Origin: Catenulispora sp. GP43
GTDB taxonomy: Bacteria; Actinomycetota; Actinomycetes; Streptomycetales; Catenulisporaceae
Reading direction: 5' to 3'
Length of the DNA: 64,000 bases
Assembly: GCF_041260665.1 (NCBI RefSeq)
Contig: NZ_JBGCCT010000013.1
Location: 218,037 to 282,036 of the forward strand
In this document: in pieces, positions 49,149-56,625 of the stretch
How positions within the stretch are numbered: the stretch's first letter is position 1
How the letters are laid out: the number at the start of each line of letters is the position of its first letter
The notes under the pieces: model-generated
The model's database searches: none
Told to the model about the DNA's origin: nothing
What the model saw: only the letters and a program-made list of their open reading frames with translations
Translations under genes and position numbers: made by a program

Positions 49149-49208
49149 TTCGCTAGCGAATCATTCGTCAGCGAAATACATGGTGGCGAACCTTCCGTTG
49201 GCGAAACA
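49149..49208. promoter_or_regulatory. Four GCGAA boxes at exact 15-bp spacing in the marR/MFS divergent promoter
   Basis: GCGAA begins at 49156, 49171, 49186 and 49201. The first two boxes are halves of palindromes (TTCGCTAGCGAA at 49149-49160, perfect; TTCGTCAGCGAA at 49164-49175). The array covers most of the divergent gap and is a likely MarR operator set. Confidence 0.75.
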
Positions 49209-49234
49209 CCGCCGGGGCACACCATACTGGCCCG

Positions 49235-49804
49235 ATGGAGGACTCCGTCGACCGTCACCTGGCCCGCTGGCGCGGCAAAGCCCCGTACGACGAGACGGTC
49301 GAGGCGGTCGTCACCCGCATCCAGAACCTCACCAAACACGTCGCCAACGGCAAACGCCGCATGCACGACGAGGTCGGCCTGGCCGACTACGAGTTCCAGA
49401 CCCTGCACCGCCTGGCGGCCCGCGACGACCACCGCGCCACCCCCGGCGAGCTGGCCGCCGAGCTGATGCTCTCCGGCGCCGGCATGACCGGCCGCCTGGA
49501 CGCCCTGGAGCAGGCCGGGCTGGTGCGGCGCATCCGCGGCACCGCCGACCGCCGCCGCGTCGATGTCGAGCTCACCGACGAGGGCCACGCCAGGTGGCTG
49601 GCCGGGATGCGGTTCCAGGACCAGGTCGAGCGGCAGATCGTCGGCGCCCTGGACGCCCGCGAACGCGACCGTCTCAACGCTTTGCTGAAGAAGATGTTGC
49701 TGCACGCCGAGGAGCTCGCCGCCGGCACCCCCAGCCCCAGCCCCAGCGCCGGCGCCGGCGCCGAGAGGACCGACAGCACGGCCGGCACCGACAGCACCAT
49801 CTGA
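49235..49804 (+). CDS. MarR-family transcriptional regulator
   Basis: 189 residues. The winged helix reads DYEFQTLHRLAARDDHRATP, GELAAELMLSGAGMTGRLDA, LEQAGLVRRIRGTADRRRVD, followed by VELTDEGHARW. Dimerisation helices lie at both ends, and a Ser/Pro/Thr-rich tail of 30 residues ends the protein. It probably represses itself and the divergent MFS gene through the GCGAA array, released by a phenolic or drug ligand. Confidence 0.93.
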   Translation: MEDSVDRHLARWRGKAPYDETVEAVVTRIQNLTKHVANGKRRMHDEVGLADYEFQTLHRLAARDDHRATPGELAAELMLSGAGMTGRLDALEQAGLVRRIRGTADRRRVDVELTDEGHARWLAGMRFQDQVERQIVGALDARERDRLNALLKKMLLHAEELAAGTPSPSPSAGAGAERTDSTAGTDSTI

Positions 49805-50068
49805 ACGACGCCACGCCAGCCGACGCCACCGCCTGAACAGCACTGGCTGAACCTCTCTGGCTGAACATCCACGAACCCGCAGAACCGGCGCGCGCCGCCC
49901 GCCACCTGGGCCGGACTTTCGCCCAAACCCATCCGTTAGGGCGGCGGCGCGCCATCCGCGCGCGCCATCCGCCACGGTGACGCGGCCTGGTGGGCCTGCT
50001 TTGGTTCGCCTTACTTCAGAAGGGAGCTCTTTCGGTCAGCCATGGGCTGTGACAAGGAGGACCCGGCA

Positions 50069-51502
50069 ATGACGATCACCCCGGACCGCACCGCCGAGGA
50101 AGCGGCCGACGACGTTCCCGCCACGGACACGCCGCTGTCCCTGAGTACCGACGCAGCCCGCAATCTGGCCACCACCACCAAGACGCAGCCGCAGATGCGC
50201 GGCATCACCTCCCGCTGGCTGCTGCGGCGGCTGCCGTGGGAGGAGGTCTCCGGCGGCACGTACCGGGTGAACCGGCGGCTGAGCCTGTCGGTGGGGCGCG
50301 GGCGTGTGGCGTTCGTGCAAAGCGGCGCCGACGACATCCGCATCGTGCCGCAGACACTGCGGGAGATCCCGGTGATGCGGGACTTCGCCGACGACGCGCT
50401 GCTGGCCGAGCTCGCCGGACTGTTCACGCCCCGGGACTTCGCCGCCGGCGAGGTCATCGCCGAGGCCGGGCACCCGGTGGACGAGGTGTTCATCCTGGCG
50501 CACGGCCGGGTGGAGCGCAGCACCATCGGCGCCTACGGCGACTCGACGCTGCTGGGTGTCCTCACCGACGGCGCGCACCTGGGAGATGAGGTGCTGCTGC
50601 AGGAGGACCCGCTGTGGAGCGCCACGGTGAAGGCCACGACCGCCGGCACGCTGCTGGCGATGCCGCTGGCGGACTTCGCCCGGCTCCGGGACGCCAGCCC
50701 GCCGCTGCGCGAGCACATCGACGCTTTCGTGGCGCGCGCCGACCGTGCGGTGAACTCCAAAGGCGAGGCCGAGGTGGAGCTCAGCGCCGGCCACGAGGGC
50801 GAGGTGGAGCTGGCCGGTACCTACGTGGACTACGACCTGTCCCCGCGGGAGTACCAGCTGTCGTTGACGCAGACGATCCTGCGGGTCCACTCCCGGGTCG
50901 CCGACCTCTACAACGACCCGATGGACCAGGTGAAGGAGCAGCTGCGGCTGACGATCGAGGAGATCCGGGAGCGGCAGGAGTGGGAGCTGCTGAACAACCG
51001 GGAGTTCGGGCTGCTGCACAACGCCGAGTACGACCAGCGGATCAGCACCTGGTCCGGGCCGCCGACCCCGGACGACATGGACGACCTGTTGGCGATGCGC
51101 CGCAGCACCCACATGTTCCTGGCGCACCCCAAGGCGATCGCGGCGTTCGGCCGGGAGTGCACCAAACGCGGCCTGTACCCGGACCCGGTGCTCATCGACG
51201 GGCACGCGGTCCCGGCCTGGCGCGGGGTACCGATCTTCCCCTGCGGCAAGATCGGCGTCCAGGACGGCCACACCTCCTCGATCGTGGCGATGCGCCTGGG
51301 CGAGTCCCAGCAGGGCGTGGTCGGGCTGCGGCAGACCGGCATCCCCGACGAGTACGAGCCGGGCCTGAACGTGCGGTTCATGGGGATCACCGACATGGCG
51401 ATCATCAAGTACCTGGTCACCGCGTACTACTCGGTGGCGGTGCTGGTGCCGGACGCCATCGGGATCCTGGAGAACGTCGACGTCGCGGCACCGCGCGGCT
51501 GA
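50069..51502 (+). CDS. Family 2B encapsulin shell protein with cyclic-nucleotide-binding domain (EshA-like)
   Basis: 477 residues from ATG 50069, preceded by AAGGAGG at ideal spacing; the earlier ATG at 50042 has no site. The HK97-like shell fold (about 1-100 and 245-477) shows YELSP-type markers such as [20 protein letters not shown] and [24 protein letters not shown]-like cyclic-nucleotide domain is inserted at about 105-225 ([20 protein letters not shown], then [18 protein letters not shown]). At the phosphate-binding position, where CRP has Arg, the sequence reads L-W-S-A-T-V, so ordinary cAMP binding is doubtful. This family forms protein nanocompartments; S. griseus EshA is a relative and members are linked to 2-methylisoborneol synthase cargo. 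First gene of the operon. Confidence 0.9.
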   Translation: MTITPDRTAEEAADDVPATDTPLSLSTDAARNLATTTKTQPQMRGITSRWLLRRLPWEEVSGGTYRVNRRLSLSVGRGRVAFVQSGADDIRIVPQTLREIPVMRDFADDALLAELAGLFTPRDFAAGEVIAEAGHPVDEVFILAHGRVERSTIGAYGDSTLLGVLTDGAHLGDEVLLQEDPLWSATVKATTAGTLLAMPLADFARLRDASPPLREHIDAFVARADRAVNSKGEAEVELSAGHEGEVELAGTYVDYDLSPREYQLSLTQTILRVHSRVADLYNDPMDQVKEQLRLTIEEIRERQEWELLNNREFGLLHNAEYDQRISTWSGPPTPDDMDDLLAMRRSTHMFLAHPKAIAAFGRECTKRGLYPDPVLIDGHAVPAWRGVPIFPCGKIGVQDGHTSSIVAMRLGESQQGVVGLRQTGIPDEYEPGLNVRFMGITDMAIIKYLVTAYYSVAVLVPDAIGILENVDVAAPRG

Positions 51503-51522
51503 GCAAGGAGGAGACGGGGACG

Positions 51523-52719
51523 ATGGCGACGATCGGGCTGGTGCCGCGCACCGGACTGGGCATGGCCGCCTCCAGGCTGTCGCAGGCCGGGCGGGCGGCG
51601 CGGGTCACCGAGGCGCTGTACTGCCCGCCGGCGGTCCGGGACGACCCGGCGCTGGCGGTGGCGGTGCAGCAACGGGTCGACGAGTGGGCCGCCGGGGTGC
51701 GCCTGGCGCCGGGGCCGACGGCGGGGCTCGGGCGGCTGGCGGTGCTGGCGCATCCGGACACCGATGATGTGGACCGGCTGGCGGTGGCGGCCAGGCTGCT
51801 GGCTGTCGGGCGGGTGCTGGCGGCGGGGGCTTTGGAGGCGGAGGAGGAGGATCTGCTGCTGCGTCCCGCAGCGGCGCCGGTGCCGGGCGGTGCCGGCGCT
51901 GGGGGCGCTGCGGGCGCTGCGGGCGCGGTGCCCGAGCCAGGTGTTGCTGGCATCGCGGTGCCGGCGACGGGCATGCTCGGCGGCGCGGCGGCGAACCTCC
52001 GTGGCGGCGGCCTGCCTGTGCCGGACTCCCCCGGCCTCCCCGCGGCCGAAACCGCTGCCGACGCTGCCGACGCCGCCGGGACGCTCACCGAGGCTCTGGC
52101 CTCAGCGGCCGCCGAGATCCACGACGGCTGCGACGTCCCGGACCACGCTCTTGCCTCCCGCCCGGATCCGTCGCGCGCCGGTATCGCCGATCCGGCGCTG
52201 TTGTCGGCGCTGGCGGGTCTGAGTGCTCTGCCGGCCTCGCCGTATCAGGTGCAGCGGGTGCGGGCCGAGTGTGAGGCGTTGTCCTCGGCGTCCGGCGGCG
52301 GTGCCGGTGCCGGTGCCGGGCCGCGTGCGCCGTGGGAGTACCTGTCGCTGGGGCACGTGAACGCCTACAGTCCGGCGCTGGCCGCCCTGGACGCGGTCGA
52401 CGGGTTCGAGCTGTCGCCGTCGGCGGCCGCCGATCCGGAGTTGCGGCGCGCGCAGCGTCTGGCGGCGTTGGCGGCGGCGCTGCTGCACGACATCGCCTCG
52501 CCGGTGCCCTCGGGTCTGACGGCGGCGATCGCGCGCGCCGACGGTCTGGCGCCGGGTGCGGCGGGCCGGCGTGCCGCGCAGGTCCATGACGAGGCGATGC
52601 GGGCGTTCCAGCACCATGCCACGCAGCTGGCCGGCTCGGCCGATCCGGCGACGCGCCGGTATCTGTCGGGGCTGTGGACGTGGCTGGGCGGGCACCGTAC
52701 CTGGCACGCCGTGTCCTGA
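51523..52719 (+). CDS. Terpene-synthase homologue lacking both metal-binding motifs
   Basis: 398 residues, ATG after AAGGAGGAG, 20 bases past the encapsulin stop. It aligns along its length with the 2-methylisoborneol synthase downstream: A-L-Y-C-P-P-A-V-R-D-D (31-41), LGRLAVLAHPDTDDVDRLAV (69-88) and the C-terminal LWTWLGGHRTWH (384-395). Where class I synthases have the Asp-rich motif, it reads LAAGALEAEEED (99-110), without the Asp pair. Where they have N-D-x-x-S-x-x-x-E, it reads HDIASPVPSG (322-331). A Gly/Ala/Pro-rich insertion occupies about 113-180. It should not bind the diphosphate-Mg cluster, so a structural, regulatory or shell-targeting role is likely. Confidence 0.82.
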   Translation: MATIGLVPRTGLGMAASRLSQAGRAARVTEALYCPPAVRDDPALAVAVQQRVDEWAAGVRLAPGPTAGLGRLAVLAHPDTDDVDRLAVAARLLAVGRVLAAGALEAEEEDLLLRPAAAPVPGGAGAGGAAGAAGAVPEPGVAGIAVPATGMLGGAAANLRGGGLPVPDSPGLPAAETAADAADAAGTLTEALASAAAEIHDGCDVPDHALASRPDPSRAGIADPALLSALAGLSALPASPYQVQRVRAECEALSSASGGGAGAGAGPRAPWEYLSLGHVNAYSPALAALDAVDGFELSPSAAADPELRRAQRLAALAAALLHDIASPVPSGLTAAIARADGLAPGAAGRRAAQVHDEAMRAFQHHATQLAGSADPATRRYLSGLWTWLGGHRTWHAVS

Positions 52720-52857
52720 CCGGCTGCCTGCCCCCGCCCCGCCTGTACAAGAACTTCCCTGTCCGCTGTATCCGCCTATCCACTATCCCTCTGTATCCGT
52801 CCCTGTTCCTACGACGCAGCCTTGCCTCGCAGTTCCTCGACGAAGGGTGGTTTCGCC

Positions 52858-53706
52858 ATGGGTTCGCAGTCCGCTGTCACCAGCCGCTATCAGGAGTCCG
52901 TCGCCGATTACTGGGACCGGGAGAAGAACCCGGTGAACATCCGCTTAGGCGAGGTGGACGGCATCTACCACCACCACTACGGCATCGGCGACGTCGACTG
53001 GTCGGTACTGCAGGCCCCGGCCGACGACCGCGAGGCCCGCATGATCGCCGAGATGCACCGGCTGGAGACGGCGCAGGCCGAGTTCCTGCTGGACCAGCTG
53101 GGGCCGGTCACCGCCGAGCAGCGGCTGCTGGACGCCGGTTCCGGCCGCGGCGGCACGTCGCTGATGGCGGCGCTGCGGTTCGGCTGCCGGGTCGACGGGT
53201 TGTCGATCTCCGGCAAGCAGGTGGAGTTCGCGAACAGCCGGGCCGAGCAGATGGGCCTGTCCGGGCAGGTGAACTACCACCTGCGGAACATGCTGGACAA
53301 CGGCTTCGCCGACGGCACGTTCCAGGCGATCTGGAACAACGAGTCCACGATGTACGTGGACTTGGACACGTTGTTCGCCGAGCATGCGCGCTCGCTGGCG
53401 CCGGGCGGCCGGTACGTCACCATCACCGGCTGCTTCAACGACGCCTACGGCGCGCTGCCGTCGCGGTCGGTCAGCCAGATCAACGCGCACTACATCTGCG
53501 ACATCCACCCGCGGTCGGGGTACTTCTCGGCGATGGTCGCCAACGGGCTGGTGCCGATCAGTGTGGTGGATCTGACGGCGGCGACGATCCCGTACTGGGA
53601 GCTGCGGCAGCAGTCGAACGTGACGACCGGGATCGAGGAGGCGTTCCTGACCGCGTACAAGGAGGGCAGCTTCCACTACCTGATGATCGCCGCCGACAAG
53701 GTCTGA
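52858..53706 (+). CDS. Geranyl diphosphate 2-C-methyltransferase
   Basis: 282 residues from ATG 52858 with GAAGGGTGG upstream. It methylates C2 of geranyl diphosphate with SAM, making the substrate of 2-methylisoborneol synthase. SAM motif I is LLDAGSGRGGTSLMA and the sequence G-I-Y-H-H-H-Y-G-I-G-D near residue 36 is typical of this enzyme group; EAFLTAYKEGSFHYLMIAAD ends the protein as in known members. Its place between two synthase genes in an encapsulin operon supports the assignment. Confidence 0.93.
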   Translation: MGSQSAVTSRYQESVADYWDREKNPVNIRLGEVDGIYHHHYGIGDVDWSVLQAPADDREARMIAEMHRLETAQAEFLLDQLGPVTAEQRLLDAGSGRGGTSLMAALRFGCRVDGLSISGKQVEFANSRAEQMGLSGQVNYHLRNMLDNGFADGTFQAIWNNESTMYVDLDTLFAEHARSLAPGGRYVTITGCFNDAYGALPSRSVSQINAHYICDIHPRSGYFSAMVANGLVPISVVDLTAATIPYWELRQQSNVTTGIEEAFLTAYKEGSFHYLMIAADKV

Positions 53707-53714
53707 GCCGGATC

Positions 53715-53754
53715 GGCGGTGTCCGGGGCCCTGCTGCGGGCCCCGGACACCGCC
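53715..53754 (+). terminator. Perfect 17-bp-arm hairpin inside the 2-methylisoborneol operon
   Basis: Arms at 53715-53731 and 53738-53754 with a TGCTGC loop, starting 9 bases after the methyltransferase stop and ending 42 bases before the synthase start. No U tract follows. It may attenuate read-through, or protect or process the mRNA. Confidence 0.75.
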
Positions 53755-53795
53755 AGACCGGGCTCTGAATCACCCATCATGCGGGGAGAGATGCC

Positions 53796-54962
53796 ATGAC
53801 CCTGATCGCCGACACTGCGCCGACCGCCGCGGCGGTGCTGCCGGGCCTGGCCGCCCTGACCGGGCCGCCGCCGGCGCGGCCGCCGTGGGAGAGCGGATCG
53901 GAGCACTGGCACCGCTCCGACGTCGACCCGGGCCCGGAGCCGGGGCGGCGTCCGCCGCAGCATCCCGAGCGGCTGGCGCCGACGCCGATCCAGATGCGGC
54001 CCTGGGGCGACGGCTCCCATTCCCTGCTGTACTGCCCGGCCACCGTCCGGTTCGACGAGGCCCTGGCCGCCGACGTCAACGCGCGCCTGGTGGCCTGGGC
54101 CGAGCGGATCGGGCTGCATGCCGGGCATCTGGAGGAGTTCGCCAAGACCGGGTTCGGCCGGCTGATCACCCTGGCCCATCCCGAGTGCGACGACCCGGAC
54201 CTGCTGCTGGTCTCGGCGCAGATGAACGCCGCCTGGTGGGCCTCGGACGACTACTACGCCGACGAGACCGACCTGGGCGCGGTCGCCGAGGCGCTGCCGG
54301 AGCGTCTGGCGCTGGTGTCCTCGGCGCTGGACCCGCCGCCGCCGGCCGGGCAGTTCACGCCGCCGCTGCAGGAGGCGGTGGTGTCCGACGCGGTGCTGGT
54401 GTCGCTGCGTTCGGCACTGGCGCACGTCACCCGGCACGCCTCGGCGGCGCAGGTGATGCGGGTGCGGCACACCACGCACCAGATGTACGTGTCCTGGAAC
54501 GCCTACAACGCCTGGCGCCACGCCGGCATCACCCCGGAGGCGTGGCGGTATCTGGCGGCGCGCCAACACGACAGCTTCTACACCTCGATGATCCTCATCG
54601 ACGTCGTCGGCGGCTACGAACTGCCCGCCGAGTTGTTCGCCGACCCGCTGTTCCACCGTGCCCTGACCCAGGCCGGCACCGCCGCGGTGCTGGTGAACGA
54701 CCTGGCCTCGGCGGCCCGCGAAGCCGGCGAGGACCCGGACTGCAACCTGGTGCTGCTGCTGGCCGCCGAACGCGGCTGCTCCCTGGCCGAGGCCACCGAG
54801 GAGGTGGTGGCGCTGCACAACGACGTGGTGCGCGGGTTCGAGGCCAGCCGCGAGGCGCTGGCGGCGGTGCCGTCGCCGGAGCTGCAGCGGTTCGTGCTGG
54901 GCGCGCGGGCGTGGATGGGCGGGTGTCTGGAGTGGCACGACAGCTCGTCGCGGTACAAGTAG
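53796..54962 (+). CDS. 2-methylisoborneol synthase
   Basis: 388 residues, ATG preceded by GGGGAGAG. It cyclises 2-methylgeranyl diphosphate to 2-methylisoborneol, an earthy odorant. The Asp-rich motif is WASDDYYADE with Asp151-Asp152, and the second metal motif is Asn301-Asp302-x-x-Ser305-x-x-x-Glu309 (VNDLASAARE), both intact. The C-terminal R-Y of S-S-S-R-Y closes the active site. Residues 1-70 are a Pro/Ala/Gly-rich, probably disordered tail (LPGLAALTGPPPARPPW); in relatives this region directs loading into the family 2B encapsulin. Last gene of the operon. Confidence 0.94.
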   Translation: MTLIADTAPTAAAVLPGLAALTGPPPARPPWESGSEHWHRSDVDPGPEPGRRPPQHPERLAPTPIQMRPWGDGSHSLLYCPATVRFDEALAADVNARLVAWAERIGLHAGHLEEFAKTGFGRLITLAHPECDDPDLLLVSAQMNAAWWASDDYYADETDLGAVAEALPERLALVSSALDPPPPAGQFTPPLQEAVVSDAVLVSLRSALAHVTRHASAAQVMRVRHTTHQMYVSWNAYNAWRHAGITPEAWRYLAARQHDSFYTSMILIDVVGGYELPAELFADPLFHRALTQAGTAAVLVNDLASAAREAGEDPDCNLVLLLAAERGCSLAEATEEVVALHNDVVRGFEASREALAAVPSPELQRFVLGARAWMGGCLEWHDSSSRYK

Positions 54963-55080
54963 GCCGGCCGCTGCTTGCACACATGGGTGCCGGGGTTTTC
55001 CGCCGGGGTTGTCGGGTCGGCCGATGCGCCGGCCTGATAACCCCGGCGCGGTTCGCGGCCGCTGTGCATAGGCTCGGCGC

Positions 55081-55620
55081 ATGACTGATGTGCAAACCCG
55101 CTGGCCGGTGCGGCTGGCCGGCGCCGAGGACCTGGCGGGTCTGCCGGCGCTGGAGACGGCCGCCGACGCACTGCTCGCGGACTACCTGGGTGTGCCGCTG
55201 CCCCCGGCGCCGGACACCGGGGTTGCGGTGGCGGCGTTGGCGCGCGCCGCGGCGGTGCTGGTGGCCGGGGCGCCGCCGGTGGGGTTCGCCCGAATCGACG
55301 TGGTCGACGGCGGCGCGCATCTGGAGCAGCTGGCGGTGGATCCGGCGCTTGGGCGGCGCGGGTTGGGGACGGCGCTGGTGCGGGCGTGCTGCGACTGGGC
55401 TGTGGCGCACGGCTTTGAGGCGGTGACGTTGACGACGTTCGCGCAGGTGCCGTTCAACGGGCCGTTCTATGCCCGGCTCGGGTTCGCCGTCGTGGATGAT
55501 GCGGTGTTGCCCGCCGGGTTGGCGGGGCTGCGGCGGCACGAGGCCGAGGTCGGGTTGGACGCGTTGGGGCCGCGGGTGGTCATGCGGTGGGCCAGCGGTC
55601 CTGGGCGTACAGGGCGATGA
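55081..55620 (+). CDS. GNAT-family N-acetyltransferase
   Basis: 179 residues. Acetyl-CoA loop LGRRGLGTALVRA (R-R-x-G-x-G/A), preceded by LEQLAVDPA and followed by FYARLGFAVV. The substrate is unknown. The 3' end overlaps the convergent DUF6939-like gene by 41 bases. It starts 118 bases after the 2-methylisoborneol synthase stop and probably has its own promoter. Confidence 0.88.
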   Translation: MTDVQTRWPVRLAGAEDLAGLPALETAADALLADYLGVPLPPAPDTGVAVAALARAAAVLVAGAPPVGFARIDVVDGGAHLEQLAVDPALGRRGLGTALVRACCDWAVAHGFEAVTLTTFAQVPFNGPFYARLGFAVVDDAVLPAGLAGLRRHEAEVGLDALGPRVVMRWASGPGRTGR

Positions 55621-56149
55621 GTGCGGCGTGGGACAGGGCGCTGGTGGTGTCGGTGACGTCGCCGTTGACGGTGTAGTCCAGCAGTACGACGTCGCCGTCG
55701 GCGGCGCGCAGTTCCGCGACGAGATCGGCGACGCGGTGCTCCAGCACCCACCGGTAGGCCGGAAGGAAGATTTGCCTCCGCGCTTCCTCGTACGGCAGCA
55801 GGCGCGCGCCGGTGAGTCCTTCGCGGTGGCCGAGCACGGGCCCGTTTGTGCGCACGGTCCGCTTCAGCCCGTGCATGGAGGTGATGCGCAGCTTCCCAGG
55901 GTCGACATCGTGGTGTTCGAACACTTTCAGCGCCTGCCAGATCCCCTCCACGGACTGCGAGACCGCGCCGCCACTGAACGGCACGGGGATGTCGCCGTGC
56001 GGGTAGAACGGGCTCATCCGCACCCACGGCTGCTGCGCTTTGGACGTGACGTCGATGATGCGCGCCCCGGGGAACGCCGACGCGAGTGATGCTGCGGAGC
56101 GGCGGCGGCTGGCGATGTGGATCGGCATGTGCTCAGCGTCGTAGCTCAT
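55580..56149 (-). CDS. Conserved hypothetical protein (DUF6939-like)
   Basis: 189 residues from ATG 56149, whose ATGA overlaps the stop of the shifted frame upstream. Strong motifs are ARIIDVTSKAQQPWVRMSPF (ending Y-P-H-G), VSQSVEGIWQALKVFEHHDV, KRTVRTNGPVLGHREG, PAYRWVLEHRVADLVAELRA and VVLLDYTVNGDV. These recur in a conserved bacterial family of unknown function; the DUF number is from memory. The many invariant Asp, Arg, His and Trp residues suggest an enzyme or nucleotide-binding protein. Confidence 0.78.
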   Translation of the reverse strand: MSYDAEHMPIHIASRRRSAASLASAFPGARIIDVTSKAQQPWVRMSPFYPHGDIPVPFSGGAVSQSVEGIWQALKVFEHHDVDPGKLRITSMHGLKRTVRTNGPVLGHREGLTGARLLPYEEARRQIFLPAYRWVLEHRVADLVAELRAADGDVVLLDYTVNGDVTDTTSALSHAALIALYAQDRWPTA

Positions 56150-56504
56150 TGCCGAATGGTCGCAGAGCCATCCGACAGCGGTGAGGGCCGAGTGGTGTTG
56201 AACCACCATCCGTCGAGGCCTGCCCGCAGGGCCCATGCGGTGACCACGACCATCTTGCGATGTTCAAGTGTCTCAAGGAACGCGAGCATCGTGTCGGTGC
56301 CTGCTTGCAGCTGATCAGGGGCACCGGCACCGAGTGGCGATTCTGCCGGGTGATCACAATCGCCTGGATGATGCTCACACCGTGTTCGGCCAGGAATGTC
56401 TGAATGGCGTCCATCCCGTCGTTCCAGGATGGGTCGGGACTGCTCGACCAGAGTGTCCAGCGTGCAGCGACCTCGGGGCGTAGCCCGGTGACGTCGTCAA
56501 ACAT
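56146..56504 (-). pseudogene. Hypothetical gene split by one frameshift in a C run
   Basis: From ATG 56504 the frame reads GLRPEVAARWTLWSSSPDPS, WNDGMDAIQTFLAEHGVSII, Q-A-I-V-I-T-R-Q. After the run of four G on the plus strand (56318-56321), coding character moves to the -1 frame: DQLQAGTDTMLAFLETLEHR, KMVVVTAWALRAGLDGWWFN, ending at TGA 56146, which overlaps the next gene as ATGA. One extra base in the C run would restore a single 119-residue protein coupled to its neighbour. It is therefore a recent mutation, a sequencing error or, less likely, programmed -1 frameshifting. No family is recognised. Confidence 0.7.
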
Positions 56505-56586
56505 GACCTTGTCTTTCGTAGTGGGTGCGGAAGCCGGAGAAGCCGAGGCCGTCGATCTCGACCACGCCGAGGGCAGCGGTTATCAC
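56497..56586 (-). CDS. Possible 29-residue ORF upstream of the frameshifted gene
   Basis: GTG 56586 to TGA 56497 encodes a peptide starting (M)ITAALGVVEIDGLGFSGFRT. Its stop overlaps the ATG at 56504 by eight bases, which fits translational coupling with the next gene. It could be a real small protein or the C-terminal end of a lost gene. There is no clear ribosome binding site. Confidence 0.35.
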   Translation of the reverse strand: MITAALGVVEIDGLGFSGFRTHYERQGHV

Positions 56587-56625
56587 GCGAACCCACCCCA
56601 CCGGTACCTCCCGCCCTGCCGCCCG

